Under the pieces are notes generated by a model. It searched no databases. It saw only the letters and a list, made by a program, of their open reading frames with translations, and was not told the DNA's origin. Shown in pieces: positions 8,786 through 17,856 of a stretch of 64,000 bases of DNA (the first letter of the stretch is position 1; every line of letters starts with the position of its first letter). The stretch lies in contig NZ_FODD01000001.1 of NCBI RefSeq assembly GCF_900110255.1, positions 124,001-188,000 of the forward strand. Direction: 5' to 3'. The stretch is from Actinacidiphila rubida. GTDB taxonomy: Bacteria > Actinomycetota > Actinomycetes > Streptomycetales > Streptomycetaceae. The translations under genes were made by a program, and so were the position numbers.

Positions 8786-9169
8786 GTGCCTACCGGCAAG
8801 GTCAAGTGGTTCAACAGCGAGAAGGGCTTCGGCTTTCTCTCCCGCGATGACGGCGGCGACGTCTTCGTGCATTCCTCGGTGCTGCCCGACGGCGTGGCGG
8901 CCCTCAAGCCCGGACAGCGCGTGGAATTCGGCGTGGTCGCCGGTCAGCGCGGTGACCAGGCGCTCTCGGTCACGCTGCTCGACCCCGCCCCCTCCGTCGC
9001 GGCCGCCCAGCGCCGCAAGCCGGACGAACTGCTGCCGATCGTCCAGGACCTCACCACCCTGCTGGAGGACGTCGCGCGTTCCCTTCAGCGCGGCCGCTAT
9101 CCCGACAAGGCCCACGGCCACAAGATCGCCTCCGTGCTGCGCGTCGTCGCCGACCAGCTCGACGTATAG
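8786..9169 (+). CDS. cold-shock domain protein with C-terminal extension
   Basis: The first 67 residues are a cold-shock domain, a single-strand RNA/DNA-binding OB fold. They include RNP1-like Lys-Gly-Phe-Gly-Phe-Leu and RNP2-like Val-Phe-Val-His. Classical CspA proteins stop there; this one continues for about 60 residues of helical sequence with a conserved-looking Pro-Asp-Glu-Leu-Leu-Pro-Ile-Val-Gln-Asp-Leu run. The start is GTG 8786, preceded by GAGGACGAGGT, giving 127 aa, a common length for the longer Streptomyces type. It probably acts as an RNA chaperone; the tail's role is unknown. Confidence 0.92.
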   Translation: MPTGKVKWFNSEKGFGFLSRDDGGDVFVHSSVLPDGVAALKPGQRVEFGVVAGQRGDQALSVTLLDPAPSVAAAQRRKPDELLPIVQDLTTLLEDVARSLQRGRYPDKAHGHKIASVLRVVADQLDV

Positions 9170-9186
9170 CCCGCACGGCCCGCTAT

Positions 9187-9230
9187 TGCGGCGCTTTTCC
9201 GGAGGTCGATACTCCGGCTAAAGCGCCGCA
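9187..9230 (+). terminator. bipartite hairpin terminator between csp gene and mqnD
   Basis: An 11-bp outer stem (9187-9197 with 9220-9230) encloses a 6-bp inner stem (CCGGAG/CTCCGG) with a 7-nt loop. It starts 18 nt after the cold-shock stop codon. The outer stem is flanked by T or A runs on each side, so it could work in both directions. Confidence 0.75.
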
Positions 9231-9286
9231 CAGCATTTCCCGGGGCGTTTTCCGGCCGGAGCACCGGCCCGGTCGCGCCCTTCCGG

Positions 9287-9312
9287 CTGAGCCGTGCCCG
9301 GGTACGGCTCAG
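9287..9312 (-). terminator. hairpin downstream of mqnD
   Basis: Perfect 9-bp arms (CTGAGCCGT and ACGGCTCAG) with an 8-nt GC-rich loop lie 16 nt beyond the mqnD stop codon, on the side expected for a terminator of the mqnB-mqnD transcript. Confidence 0.6.
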
Positions 9313-9328
9313 GGGGCCTCAGAGGGCC

Positions 9329-10234
9329 TCAGAAGGCCAGTGCGTCCTCGGCGAGCGGCGGTACCAGGCCCTGCTCCGCGGCGCGCGTCAGCAGCCCGCG
9401 GACCGCCGCGTAGCCGTCCTCGCCGAGATCGGCCGTGAACTCGTTGACGTACAGCGCGATGTGCTGGTCGGCGACCGCCGGGTCCATCTCCTGGGAGTGC
9501 GCCAGCACGTACGCGCGGGACGCCCGCGGGTCGTCCCAGGCCCGGCGCACCGAGTCGCGGGCGGCGGCGGCCAGTTCCTGCAGCCGCTCCTTGCCCAGCG
9601 ACCGCCGGGCGATGATCGCGCCCAGCGGGATCGGCAGCCCCGTGGTGGCCTCCCAGTGCTCGCCCATGTCCGCGAGCTTGTGCAGGCCGTAGTTCCGGTA
9701 CGTGAAGCGGGCCTCGTGGATGACGAGTCCGGCGTCCACCCGGCCGTCCCGCACCGCGGGCATGATCTCGTGGAACGGCATCACGACGACCTCGCCGACA
9801 CCGCCCGGCACCTCGGCCGCCGCCCACAGGCGGAACAGCAGGTACGCCGTGGAGCGCTCGCTGGGCACCGCGACGGTCTTCCCCGCCAGGTCCGCCCCCG
9901 GCTCGCGGGTGAGCACCAGCGGCCCGCAGCCGCGGCCCAGCGCACCCCCGCAGGGCAGCAGGGTGTACTCGTCCAGCACCCAGGGCAGCACCGCGTAGGA
10001 CACCTTCAGCACGTCGCCCTCGCCGCGCTCGGCCATCCCGTTGGTGATGTCGATGTCGGCGAACGTGACGTCCAGCGGCGGTGCGCCCGGCACCTGGCCG
10101 TGCGCCCATGCGTGGAAGACGAACGTGTCGTTGGGGCAGGGGGAGTAGGCGATCCGCAGGGCGGAGCCGCCGCCCGTGCCGCCGCTGCTGCCGGTCCTGC
10201 CGCCGGGAGTGCCGCCGTTCGCGTCGTCAGTCAT
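9329..10234 (-). CDS. mqnD: 1,4-dihydroxy-6-naphthoate synthase MqnD
   Basis: The enzyme of the futalosine menaquinone pathway that converts cyclic dehypoxanthine futalosine to 1,4-dihydroxy-6-naphthoate. The sequence begins with a short Gly/Ser-rich leader. The family start follows: Leu-Arg-Ile-Ala-Tyr-Ser-Pro-Cys-Pro-Asn-Asp-Thr-Phe, then Asp-Ile-Asp-Ile-Thr-Asn-Gly-Met and a periplasmic-binding-protein-like fold with Gly-Cys-Gly-Pro-Leu-Val-Leu. ATG 10234 is used because GGAGG lies 12 nt upstream. The start overlaps the mqnB stop by 8 bp, so the two are translationally coupled. The 301-aa length fits the family. Other pathway genes (mqnA, mqnC) are not in the window. Confidence 0.95.
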   Translation of the reverse strand: MTDDANGGTPGGRTGSSGGTGGGSALRIAYSPCPNDTFVFHAWAHGQVPGAPPLDVTFADIDITNGMAERGEGDVLKVSYAVLPWVLDEYTLLPCGGALGRGCGPLVLTREPGADLAGKTVAVPSERSTAYLLFRLWAAAEVPGGVGEVVVMPFHEIMPAVRDGRVDAGLVIHEARFTYRNYGLHKLADMGEHWEATTGLPIPLGAIIARRSLGKERLQELAAAARDSVRRAWDDPRASRAYVLAHSQEMDPAVADQHIALYVNEFTADLGEDGYAAVRGLLTRAAEQGLVPPLAEDALAF

Positions 10235-10916
10235 GTTCCGGGTCAACCTCCAATGCCGCCGGGAGCTTCCCGAAGGCCGCTGTGAGCGCCGCCAGCGCGT
10301 CACCGATGCGCCAGGCCGCGCGGTCCCGGGGGCCCACCGCGTTCGACACCGCCCGGATCTCCAGGACGGGCAGGCCCGCGGCGGCCGCGGCCTCCGCCAC
10401 GCCGAAGCCCTCCATCGCCTCGGCCACGGCCGCGGGGTGACGCCGCATCAGAGTGCCGGCGCGCTCGGCCGTGCCGGTGACCGTGGAGACGGTCAGCACC
10501 GGGCCGTAGGACGCGCCCAGGACGTCCGCCAGGCGCCGGGACAGAGCCGCGGGCGGGCGGTGCTCGGAAGTGCCGAAGCCGAGTTCGGCCACCGGGGTGA
10601 AGCCCGCGCTCGTCTCGGCCCCGAGGTCGGCCGCCACGATCGCGTCGGCGACGGCCAGGGAACCCACCGGGGCGGCCGGGGCGAACCCGCCGGCGATGCC
10701 CGCGGAGACGACGAGCGCGTACGGGGTTCCGGCGGCCTGCGCGCGGGCCAGGGCGGTCGCCGTCGCCGCGGCGGCGGCCGCGGGGCCCACGCCCCCGGCG
10801 ACGACGTCCACGGCCGCCTGGGCGCCCGCGGAGCGGCCGCGCGCGAGGCCCGCGAGGACCGCGTCGCGCTCCGCGGCCACCGCGGTCACCACCAGGAGGC
10901 GGCCGGATCCCGTCAC
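10227..10916 (-). CDS. mqnB: futalosine hydrolase MqnB
   Basis: A nucleosidase that splits futalosine into dehypoxanthine futalosine and hypoxanthine, the step before MqnC and MqnD. It has the purine nucleoside phosphorylase/MTA-SAH nucleosidase fold: Val-Ser-Ala-Gly-Ile-Ala-Gly-Gly-Phe in the first half, Glu-Ala-Met-Glu-Gly-Phe-Gly (purine/ribose binding) in the second, and the catalytic Asp region Ser-Asn-Ala-Val-Gly-Pro-Arg-Asp. GTG 10916 overlaps the DUF2771 stop as GTGA, so translation is probably coupled through the three genes DUF2771-mqnB-mqnD. The product is 229 aa. Confidence 0.93.
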   Translation of the reverse strand: MTGSGRLLVVTAVAAERDAVLAGLARGRSAGAQAAVDVVAGGVGPAAAAAATATALARAQAAGTPYALVVSAGIAGGFAPAAPVGSLAVADAIVAADLGAETSAGFTPVAELGFGTSEHRPPAALSRRLADVLGASYGPVLTVSTVTGTAERAGTLMRRHPAAVAEAMEGFGVAEAAAAAGLPVLEIRAVSNAVGPRDRAAWRIGDALAALTAAFGKLPAALEVDPEHD

Positions 10917-11404
10917 TTGGACTTGATCAGCTTGATCTTCCACACGCCGTAGGTCTCGGCGCCGGTGGTGTCGGCGGACTCGACGATGTTGAGGGTCACC
11001 GAGTCGACCTGCGTGGTCTGGCCGGTGGTCGGGTCCTGCTGCGTGAACAGCGTGGAGGAGTCCAGCGTCCAGTAGGTCTTGTTGGTCAGCGGCTCCGGGG
11101 TGAGCAGCTGGGTGCCGGAGGCCAGCAGCCAGCCCTTCTTCGCGATCTTCGGCTCCACGCCCACGCGCACCGTGTCGCCCAGGCCCACGGTGATGTGGTG
11201 CTTGGGCTCGGCGCTCAGGCACGCCTGGAAGATCGTCGACGGCAGCTTCTTGCCGTTGGCGTAGCACTTGTCGACGGCTTCGGCGGTCACCGACTTGGTG
11301 CCCACGGTCACCGTCGCCAGCGGGGTGGGCTTGTCGCAGGCGGTGAGGGCGACCAGCCCGAGGGAGATGGCACCAACGGTGGTGGCAGCGCGGCGAATGC
11401 TCAT
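10913..11404 (-). CDS. DUF2771-type lipoprotein
   Basis: A 163-aa exported lipoprotein. A signal peptide with lipobox Leu-Thr-Ala-Cys near residue 22 is followed by a beta-rich domain. The family is an uncharacterised actinobacterial one that I recognise as DUF2771. ATG 11404 is chosen because the signal peptide begins there; the open frame continues upstream in Arg/Pro-rich sequence that is not convincing. No ribosome site is visible, so the message may be leaderless or start close by. It is coupled to mqnB by a 4-bp overlap. A role in menaquinone metabolism is suggested only by position. Confidence 0.82.
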   Translation of the reverse strand: MSIRRAATTVGAISLGLVALTACDKPTPLATVTVGTKSVTAEAVDKCYANGKKLPSTIFQACLSAEPKHHITVGLGDTVRVGVEPKIAKKGWLLASGTQLLTPEPLTNKTYWTLDSSTLFTQQDPTTGQTTQVDSVTLNIVESADTTGAETYGVWKIKLIKSK

Positions 11405-11666
11405 GGGGGTGAGGCTACCGGGCGGTTGCTCCAGGTCTGCGCGGGGGTGCGCCCGTGTCCCGCGGGCCCGCGGGCACCGGCGCGACGCCCGGCCGGGGCG
11501 GTCCGGCCGCGCGCCGGACGCGCGCCGCGTGCGGGCCCTCCGGCCCGGAACGTGGTCCGGAGCCCGGGCCGGAACGGGGGTCGGAGCCGGCGCGGGGCCC
11601 GCGCGGCGCGGGCCCGGGACCGCGGCCCTGGGACCGCGGCCCTGGAGTGCTGCCGCCCCGGAAGCC

Positions 11667-13049
11667 TCAGGCGACGCGGGCGCGGGCCGTCCCGCCGCCA
11701 CCGCGCCGGGCCGCGCCCAGCAGCCCGCGTATCGACACCGAGAACGCCAGCAGCACCAGGCCGGCGGCCACCGCCATGCCGAGCGAACCGTTGAGCGGCA
11801 GGACTATGCCGATGCCGCCGCCGATCACCCACGACAGCTGCAGCGTCGTCTCCGAGCGGGCGAAGGCGGAGGTGCGGACCTCCTCCGGCACGTCCCGCTG
11901 GATCAGGGCGTCCAGCGAAAGCTTCGACAACGCCTGCGAGATACCGGCCACCGCCGTCACCGCCGCCACCGTGAACAGGCCGAACCAGCTCGCCGCGACC
12001 GTGGCGGTCGCCAGCGCGAACACCAGCATCGTCGCGATGATCACCTCGGGCCCGCGGGCCTTCAGGAACGAGCCCAGGGCGGTGCCGAGCGCGTTGCCGA
12101 CACCCGCCGCCACGACGGCCACGCCCAGTGACAGGGCAGGGGTCAGCCCTCCGAGCGGGTGCTCGCGCAACATGAACGCCAGGAACATCGTCAGGAAGCC
12201 CGACAGGGCGCGCAGCCCCGCGTTGCCCTGCAGCGCGTGCAGCACCGAGGAGCCGACGCCCAGCAGACCGGGCTTCTTGCCCGGGATGCCCGCGGGCTCC
12301 GGCGACGCCTCCTCGTCGGCCGACAGCCGCGCCCGGTTCTCGCCGCGCGACGAGTCCACCTTCGGATCCAGCGACATCGACAGGAGGGCGCCCGCCAGAT
12401 AGATCACGAACGCGCCGTACAGCGGCCAGGGCGGGCCGATGGCATGCAGCCCGGCGCCGACCGGCGCCGCCACCGCGGTCGACAGCAGGCCGGCCAGGGT
12501 GACCCGCGAGTTCGCCTTCACCAGCGTCGTGCGGCCCGGTAGCAGCCGCGGCACCACCGCACTGCGGAGCACCCCGTAGGCCTTCGAGGCGACCAGCACC
12601 CCCAGAGCCGCCGGATACAGGCCCAGGCCGGCCGTCGACACGACCCCGGCCATCGTCCAGGCCAGCACCGCGCGGGCCATCATCGACGCGGCCATCGCCA
12701 CGCGGCGGCCGTGCCCCGCGCGGTCGAGCAGCGGGCCGACGACCGGCGCGAGGATCGCGAACGGCGCCATCGTGATCAGCAGGTACAGGGCCACCCGGCC
12801 CCGCGCCTCACCGGTCGGCACCGAGAAGAACACCGTGCTCGCCAGCGCGATGGTCACCATCATGTCGCCCGCGGAGTTCACCGCGTGCAGTTCGATCAGT
12901 TTCGCCAGGCCCGACTCGCCCGCGCCGCCGGAGTGGGTGGAACGCCGGACCCTGCGCACGACGGCACCGCCGGAGCGCCCCACCCCGCTGGCAAGGGTGC
13001 GTCCGGCCTTGCGCACGGGTCCAGGACCCGATGTCACAGTTCGTGCCAC
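11667..13049 (-). CDS. MFS transporter
   Basis: A predicted 460-aa major facilitator protein with about 12 hydrophobic segments in two halves, separated by a polar loop around residues 200-240 (Ser-Arg-Gly-Glu-Asn-Arg...). The N-terminal 40 residues are Arg/Gly/Ser-rich and precede the first helix. GTG 13049 has GGGGCAGGA upstream; the frame continues to 13370, and a GTG about 60 nt further upstream (Val-His-Asn-Asp-Arg-Lys) is a second candidate. The substrate is not readable; an exporter is the usual assignment for this type. It is divergent from the DUF3027 gene. Confidence 0.85.
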   Translation of the reverse strand: MARTVTSGPGPVRKAGRTLASGVGRSGGAVVRRVRRSTHSGGAGESGLAKLIELHAVNSAGDMMVTIALASTVFFSVPTGEARGRVALYLLITMAPFAILAPVVGPLLDRAGHGRRVAMAASMMARAVLAWTMAGVVSTAGLGLYPAALGVLVASKAYGVLRSAVVPRLLPGRTTLVKANSRVTLAGLLSTAVAAPVGAGLHAIGPPWPLYGAFVIYLAGALLSMSLDPKVDSSRGENRARLSADEEASPEPAGIPGKKPGLLGVGSSVLHALQGNAGLRALSGFLTMFLAFMLREHPLGGLTPALSLGVAVVAAGVGNALGTALGSFLKARGPEVIIATMLVFALATATVAASWFGLFTVAAVTAVAGISQALSKLSLDALIQRDVPEEVRTSAFARSETTLQLSWVIGGGIGIVLPLNGSLGMAVAAGLVLLAFSVSIRGLLGAARRGGGGTARARVA

Positions 13050-13296
13050 GTTCGCAATCCTGCCCCAAATGGAAGTTCGCGCACCCCCTCCTTTGCGGTC
13101 GTTGTGCACACCGGTAGCGTGCGATCGCGCAGAATGGTGGCAACAGGTGCGCCCGAGGACGTTCGGGCAGACCGGAAAGTTCGGGGAACCAAGGCGTTGA
13201 CGCGGTCCACAGGTCCGCTCCGCCGCCGCTCCCCGTGTCCGGTCGGCCCGCCCGAGAGCGCACACGTGAGACGGCGTAGAAAGAGAAACGATTTCT

Positions 13297-14325
13297 GTGA
13301 GCCCTGCGATGCGAAGCCGCACCCCTGACCGCCTGTGCGCCGAGGCGGTGGACGTCGCGTTCGCTGTCACCGAGGAAGCCGCGGGGCGCGACTCCGTGGG
13401 CGAGCACCTCGGCGTCGTCGCGGAGGGCGACCGCGTCGTGACGCATCTGTTCGCCTGCCGCGAGCCCGCCTACCGGGGCTGGCGCTGGGCCACCACCCTC
13501 GCGCGCGCCTCCCGCGCCAAGGTCGTCACCATTGACGAGACGGTGCTGCTGCCCGGCCCCGACGCGGTGCTCGCGCCCGAGTGGGTGCCGTGGAGCGAGC
13601 GGCTCCGTCCCGGTGACCTGGGCCCCGGCGACCTGCTGCCGACCGAGTCCGACGACCTGCGGCTCGAACCCGGCTGGACGGGTGGTCCCGAGGAGCCCGA
13701 GGACGCCGACGTGGCCGGTGAGGCCGCTGGGGCGGACGGGACCACCGGAACGGGCGCGGCCGAAACGGCGGGGACGGCCGGCGCCGCCGCGGTGGCGGTC
13801 GAGGCGGTCCAGGCCGGCGAGACGGTGGCGGAAGCGGCCGGGCGGGCTGCCGGAGGTGACGGGGGCGCCGACGCGGTCGCCGAGGTCATCGTGTCCGGGC
13901 CGAGCCTGTCCACCATCGGCGCCGTCGCCCAGCAGCTCGGCCTCGGCCGGCAGCGGGTGCTGTCCCGGTACGGGCTGCACAGCGCGGCCGATCGCTGGGA
14001 GGAGCAGTTCGGGCCGAAGACGCCCATGGCGCAGGCGGCCCCCGCGAACTGCGCGAGCTGCGGCTTCCTGGTGCCGATCGCCGGGTCCCTCAGCCAGGCC
14101 TTCGGGGTGTGCGCGAACGAGTTCGCCCCGGCCGACGGCCACCTGGTCTCGCTCGGCTACGGCTGCGGCGCCCACTCCGAGGCGGCCGTGATGCCCAAGA
14201 CCCCGCAGCCGGCCCCGATGGTCCTCGACGACCTCCACGACACCGATCCGCTGCCGCTGCACCCCGACCGCCACTCCTCGGTCGAGGACGGCGAGCCCTC
14301 GGAGGACGACCTCGGCCACGGCTGA
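13297..14325 (+). CDS. DUF3027 family protein
   Basis: A 342-aa member of an actinobacterial family of unknown function (DUF3027). The first 125 residues are the conserved block (repeated Trp and Arg in Tyr-Arg-Gly-Trp-Arg-Trp-Ala). A Gly/Ala/Thr/Glu-rich linker follows (about 130-190), then a C-terminal block with a possible metal site: Cys-Ala-Ser-Cys, then a Cys about 20 residues later and Gly-Cys-Gly. The GTG start lies 8 nt after a weak AGAGAAA. The gene is divergent from the MFS transporter, and the shared 250-bp gap should hold both promoters. No function is claimed. Confidence 0.88.
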   Translation: MSPAMRSRTPDRLCAEAVDVAFAVTEEAAGRDSVGEHLGVVAEGDRVVTHLFACREPAYRGWRWATTLARASRAKVVTIDETVLLPGPDAVLAPEWVPWSERLRPGDLGPGDLLPTESDDLRLEPGWTGGPEEPEDADVAGEAAGADGTTGTGAAETAGTAGAAAVAVEAVQAGETVAEAAGRAAGGDGGADAVAEVIVSGPSLSTIGAVAQQLGLGRQRVLSRYGLHSAADRWEEQFGPKTPMAQAAPANCASCGFLVPIAGSLSQAFGVCANEFAPADGHLVSLGYGCGAHSEAAVMPKTPQPAPMVLDDLHDTDPLPLHPDRHSSVEDGEPSEDDLGHG

Positions 14326-14580
14326 CGGCGGCGGGGGTGCCCCGCCCGGAGCGGCCCGGGAGCGGCCCGGCCCAGGCCCGGAACGGGCCGCCAGGTCCGC
14401 GCAGCCCGGCGTCACCCGTACGAGTGCTCCGCGGGCGGGACCGGCACCGCGCTGACGTCCACGGCATACAGTGCGGCTTCCGGCGAGCCGGCGCCCGCCG
14501 CGCGGGTGACGGCCGGATGGCGGTACGGTCACCGTGCAGGGCCCGCACGGGCCGAGACCATGGGACGGAAGGGCCGTACG

Positions 14581-17500
14581 TTGACCCGCGCAGGAGTGAT
14601 CCGAACGGCCCCGGAAGGCCACCCCGACCCCTTCCGCACCGCGACCCTGCGCCGGGCGGTCCTCACCGCGTGGACCTCCTCCGCCGCCCGGTTCCGTGAG
14701 GACGCCAACGCCGAGGAGGACCTGGCCCTCGGCGGCTACCGCGACCGCCTGGTCGTCGAGCTGGCCCAGAACGCCGCCGACGCGGCCGTCCGCGCCGGCG
14801 TCCCCGGCCGGCTCCGGCTGACCCTCCACGAGGCCGAGGACGGCGCTCCCGCGCTCCTCGCCGCGGCCAACACCGGCGCCGCTCTCGACGCGGCCGCCGT
14901 CGAGTCCCTGTCCACGCTGCGCGCCTCCGCCAAGCGTGACGACGGCCCCGGTGCCGTCGGCCGCTTCGGTGTCGGCTTCGCCGCGGTGCTCGCGGTCAGC
15001 GACGAGCCGGCCATCGTCAGCCGCACCGGCGGCGTCCGCTGGTCGCTCGCCGAGGCCCGCGACCTGGCCGCGCACCTCCCGGACCTCAGCGACGAGTTGC
15101 GGCGCCGGGACGGCCATGTCCCGCTGCTGCGACTGCCGTTCCCCGCCGAGGGCAGCGCGCCCGAGACGTACGACACCGCCGTGGTCCTGCCGCTGCGCGA
15201 CGGCTCCGCCGAAGATCTGACGAGCCGTCTTCTCGCGGGCGTGGACGACGCGTTGCTGCTCGCCCTGCCGGCCCTGTCCGAAGTGGTCGTCGAAACCCCC
15301 TCCGGGGTACGGACGATGACGCGTCGTCAACTCGACGGCGGCGACGTGCTGATCGAGGACTCGGCCCGAACCGCCCCCACCCGCTGGCGCGTCGACGCCG
15401 CCGCCGGGTCGCTGGACCCCGAACTCCTCGCCGACCGGCCCGTGGAGGAGCGGCTCCGCCCGGTCTGGTCGGTCACCTGGGCCGTTCCCGTCGACGACGA
15501 GGGTGCCCCGGCCGCGCCCGGCACCGCGTCCGTCGTGCACGCCCCGACGCCCACCGACGAACCGCTCGGCCTGCCCGCCCTGCTGCTCGCCAGCTTCCCG
15601 CTCGACCCCAGCCGCCGGCACGCCGCGCCCGGCCCGCTCACCGACTTCCTGATGGCCCGCGCCGCCGAGGCCTACGTGCGGCTGATGGACGGGTGGCGGC
15701 CGGTCGGGACCGGTGTCGTCGACCTGGTGCCCGGCCCGCTGGGCACCGGCGAACTGGACGCCGAGCTCCGCCGCCGCATCCTGGCCGCGCTGCCCCGCAC
15801 CCCGTTCCTGCCGCGCGCGGCGGAGGTGCCGGCCGCGCCGTCCCCTCGGGGCGGCGGCCTTGTCGAGAGCGACCGTGTCGAGCGCGGTGACGGTGCCGCC
15901 GAGGACGACGCCGACGGGCCGCTCGCCGGGGAGGCGCACGCGCTGCGCCCGGTCGACGCCGAAGTGGTCGAGGGCGCCACGGCCGAGGCCGTCCGGGTGC
16001 TCGCCGAGGTGCTGCCCACCCTCGTCCCCTCGACGCTCGAACGGCGCCCCGCCCTACGTCAGTTGGGCGTCGCCCGGCTCTCGCTCGCCGAGGCCGTCGA
16101 CCGGCTGTCCGGCACCGAGCGCCCCGCCGGATGGTGGTACCGGCTCTACGACGCCCTCGCCGGCACCGACGCCGACGTGCTCAGCGGCCTGCCCGTGCCG
16201 CTCGCCGACGGCCGCACCGCCGTCGGCCCGCGCCAGATCCTGATGCCGCTGCCCGGCGCCGACGGCGAGGAGTCCGTCGACGCCGCGCTGCTGTCCCGGC
16301 TCGGCCTGCGCGTCGCCCACGCCGACGCCGCGCACCCGCTGCTGGAGAAGCTGGGCGCGCTGCCCGCCACGCCCCGGGCCATCCTCACCTCGCCGCAGGT
16401 GCGGGCCGCCGTCGCCGCCTCCCTGGACGGCGACCGCCCCGGCTGGGACGAGGAACCCGGTCTGGACGCCGAGGAGTTGGCCGAGGCCGTGCTGGGCCTG
16501 GTGCGCGCCGCCGGCCTCGCGCCGGGCGACGAGCCGTGGCTGTCCGCCCTCGCCCTGCCCGACGAGGACGGCGAACTCGCCCCCGCCGGCGAGCTGGTGC
16601 TCCCCGGCAGTGAGCTGGAGTCGGTGCTCCGCGAGGGCGAACTCGCCGCCGTGGACGCCGATCTCGCCGACCGCTGGGGCGAACAGGCCCTGACCGCCGT
16701 GGGCGTGCTCGCCACGTTCGCCCTGGTGCGTGCCGAGGACGTCGTCCTCGACCCCGACGACCTCGACCCCCGCGACAGCGACTGGGCCGAGCCCGACGAC
16801 GTCGGCCTGCTCGACGCGGTCGACGTGTGGTGCGAGGACGTCCTCGACCAGCTCCCGGACACCGACGTGCCGCCCGTCGCCACCGAGGTGGTGGGCGTGC
16901 GGGACCTCGACCTCGTCGACGACGACGCCTGGCCGCAGGCCCTGGCGCTGCTCTCCCGGCCGCCGCTGCGCGAGGCGGTCACCGCCCCGGTGCGGGTCCT
17001 GCTGCCCGACGGCACCACCGAGTCCGTGCGGCCGTACGCCGCCTGGTGGCTGCGCGACCACCCCGTGCTCGACGGGCGCCACCCCGTGGGCCTGCGCACG
17101 GCCGGCGGCGACCGGCTGCTCGCCGGGCTCTACGACGAGGCCGAGACCGACACCGACGTCGACGATCAGGTCCTGCGGGCGCTCGGGGTGCGCACCACGG
17201 TCGCCGCGCTGCTCTCCGAACCCGGCGGTGCCGCCGAACTCCTGGGCCGCCTCGCCGACCCGGACCGTGGCGTGACCCCGGCCCAGCTCCACAGCCTGTA
17301 CGCGGCGCTGGCCGAACTCGACCCCGAACAGGTCACGCTGCCCGACGAGGTGCGGGCCGTCGTCGACGGCGAACCGGTCGTCGTGGACGCCGCCGACGCG
17401 CTGGTCGCCGACGCCCCCGACCTGCTGCCGCTGGCCGCCGGCCGTGCGCTGCTGCCCGTGCCGCCGCGGCTGGCGGGGGAGTTGGCCGAGCTGTTCCAGG

Positions 17501-17814
17501 TGCGGCGGCTCAGCGAGGCGGTCGAGGCGCGGGTGCTCTCCGAGGGCGAGCCGCACGACGTCCTGCCCGCCGTCCACGACCTGGTGCCGGGCGCGCCCAC
17601 CACGTATGTCGAGCACGAGGAACTGCTCGTCACCGGCGACGTCGAGGTCGACTGGCGCTACGTCGACGGCGTGCTGCACGCCTCCACCGTGGAGGGCGTC
17701 GCCGCCGGGCTCGCCTGGGCCACCGGCCACTGGCAGCGCAGGTTCGAGCTGGCCGCGCTGCTGGAGGACCCGACGCGCACCGGCGAGCTCGCCGAGGCCC
17801 GCTGGTTCGACTGA
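14581..17814 (+). CDS. sacsin/Hsp90-type GHKL ATPase, very large
   Basis: A 1077-aa protein whose first 200 residues form a GHKL ATPase domain of the sacsin/Hsp90 type. The N-box is Glu-Leu-Ala-Gln-Asn-Ala-Ala-Asp-Ala, followed by an Asn-Thr-Gly adenine-binding loop, Ser-Thr-Leu-Arg-Ala-Ser-Ala-Lys, and the lid motif Gly-Arg-Phe-Gly-Val-Gly-Phe. The remaining 850 residues are acidic and Leu/Ala/Asp/Glu-rich with no domain I recognise. The family is often annotated as a molecular chaperone, but its client is unknown. Start choice is unsure: TTG 14581 has GGAAGGG 7 nt upstream, while ATG 14560 and GTG 14596 are also in frame. It is monocistronic, with a convergent P-type ATPase downstream. Confidence 0.85.
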   Translation: MTRAGVIRTAPEGHPDPFRTATLRRAVLTAWTSSAARFREDANAEEDLALGGYRDRLVVELAQNAADAAVRAGVPGRLRLTLHEAEDGAPALLAAANTGAALDAAAVESLSTLRASAKRDDGPGAVGRFGVGFAAVLAVSDEPAIVSRTGGVRWSLAEARDLAAHLPDLSDELRRRDGHVPLLRLPFPAEGSAPETYDTAVVLPLRDGSAEDLTSRLLAGVDDALLLALPALSEVVVETPSGVRTMTRRQLDGGDVLIEDSARTAPTRWRVDAAAGSLDPELLADRPVEERLRPVWSVTWAVPVDDEGAPAAPGTASVVHAPTPTDEPLGLPALLLASFPLDPSRRHAAPGPLTDFLMARAAEAYVRLMDGWRPVGTGVVDLVPGPLGTGELDAELRRRILAALPRTPFLPRAAEVPAAPSPRGGGLVESDRVERGDGAAEDDADGPLAGEAHALRPVDAEVVEGATAEAVRVLAEVLPTLVPSTLERRPALRQLGVARLSLAEAVDRLSGTERPAGWWYRLYDALAGTDADVLSGLPVPLADGRTAVGPRQILMPLPGADGEESVDAALLSRLGLRVAHADAAHPLLEKLGALPATPRAILTSPQVRAAVAASLDGDRPGWDEEPGLDAEELAEAVLGLVRAAGLAPGDEPWLSALALPDEDGELAPAGELVLPGSELESVLREGELAAVDADLADRWGEQALTAVGVLATFALVRAEDVVLDPDDLDPRDSDWAEPDDVGLLDAVDVWCEDVLDQLPDTDVPPVATEVVGVRDLDLVDDDAWPQALALLSRPPLREAVTAPVRVLLPDGTTESVRPYAAWWLRDHPVLDGRHPVGLRTAGGDRLLAGLYDEAETDTDVDDQVLRALGVRTTVAALLSEPGGAAELLGRLADPDRGVTPAQLHSLYAALAELDPEQVTLPDEVRAVVDGEPVVVDAADALVADAPDLLPLAAGRALLPVPPRLAGELAELFQVRRLSEAVEARVLSEGEPHDVLPAVHDLVPGAPTTYVEHEELLVTGDVEVDWRYVDGVLHASTVEGVAAGLAWATGHWQRRFELAALLEDPTRTGELAEARWFD

Positions 17815-17856
17815 CCCGCGGCGGGAGCGCCGCCCGGGACCAGGCGTCGCCGGGGC

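Noticed and set aside
14090..14548. 152-codon minus-strand frame in the gap before the GHKL gene
   Set aside because: Arg/Pro/Gly-rich shadow overlapping the DUF3027 gene. No ribosome site or domain.
12808..15939. 1043-codon minus-strand open frame
   Set aside because: It lies antisense to the DUF3027 and GHKL genes and reads Arg/Gly/Pro/Val-rich sequence with no domain. Long antisense frames are common at this GC content.
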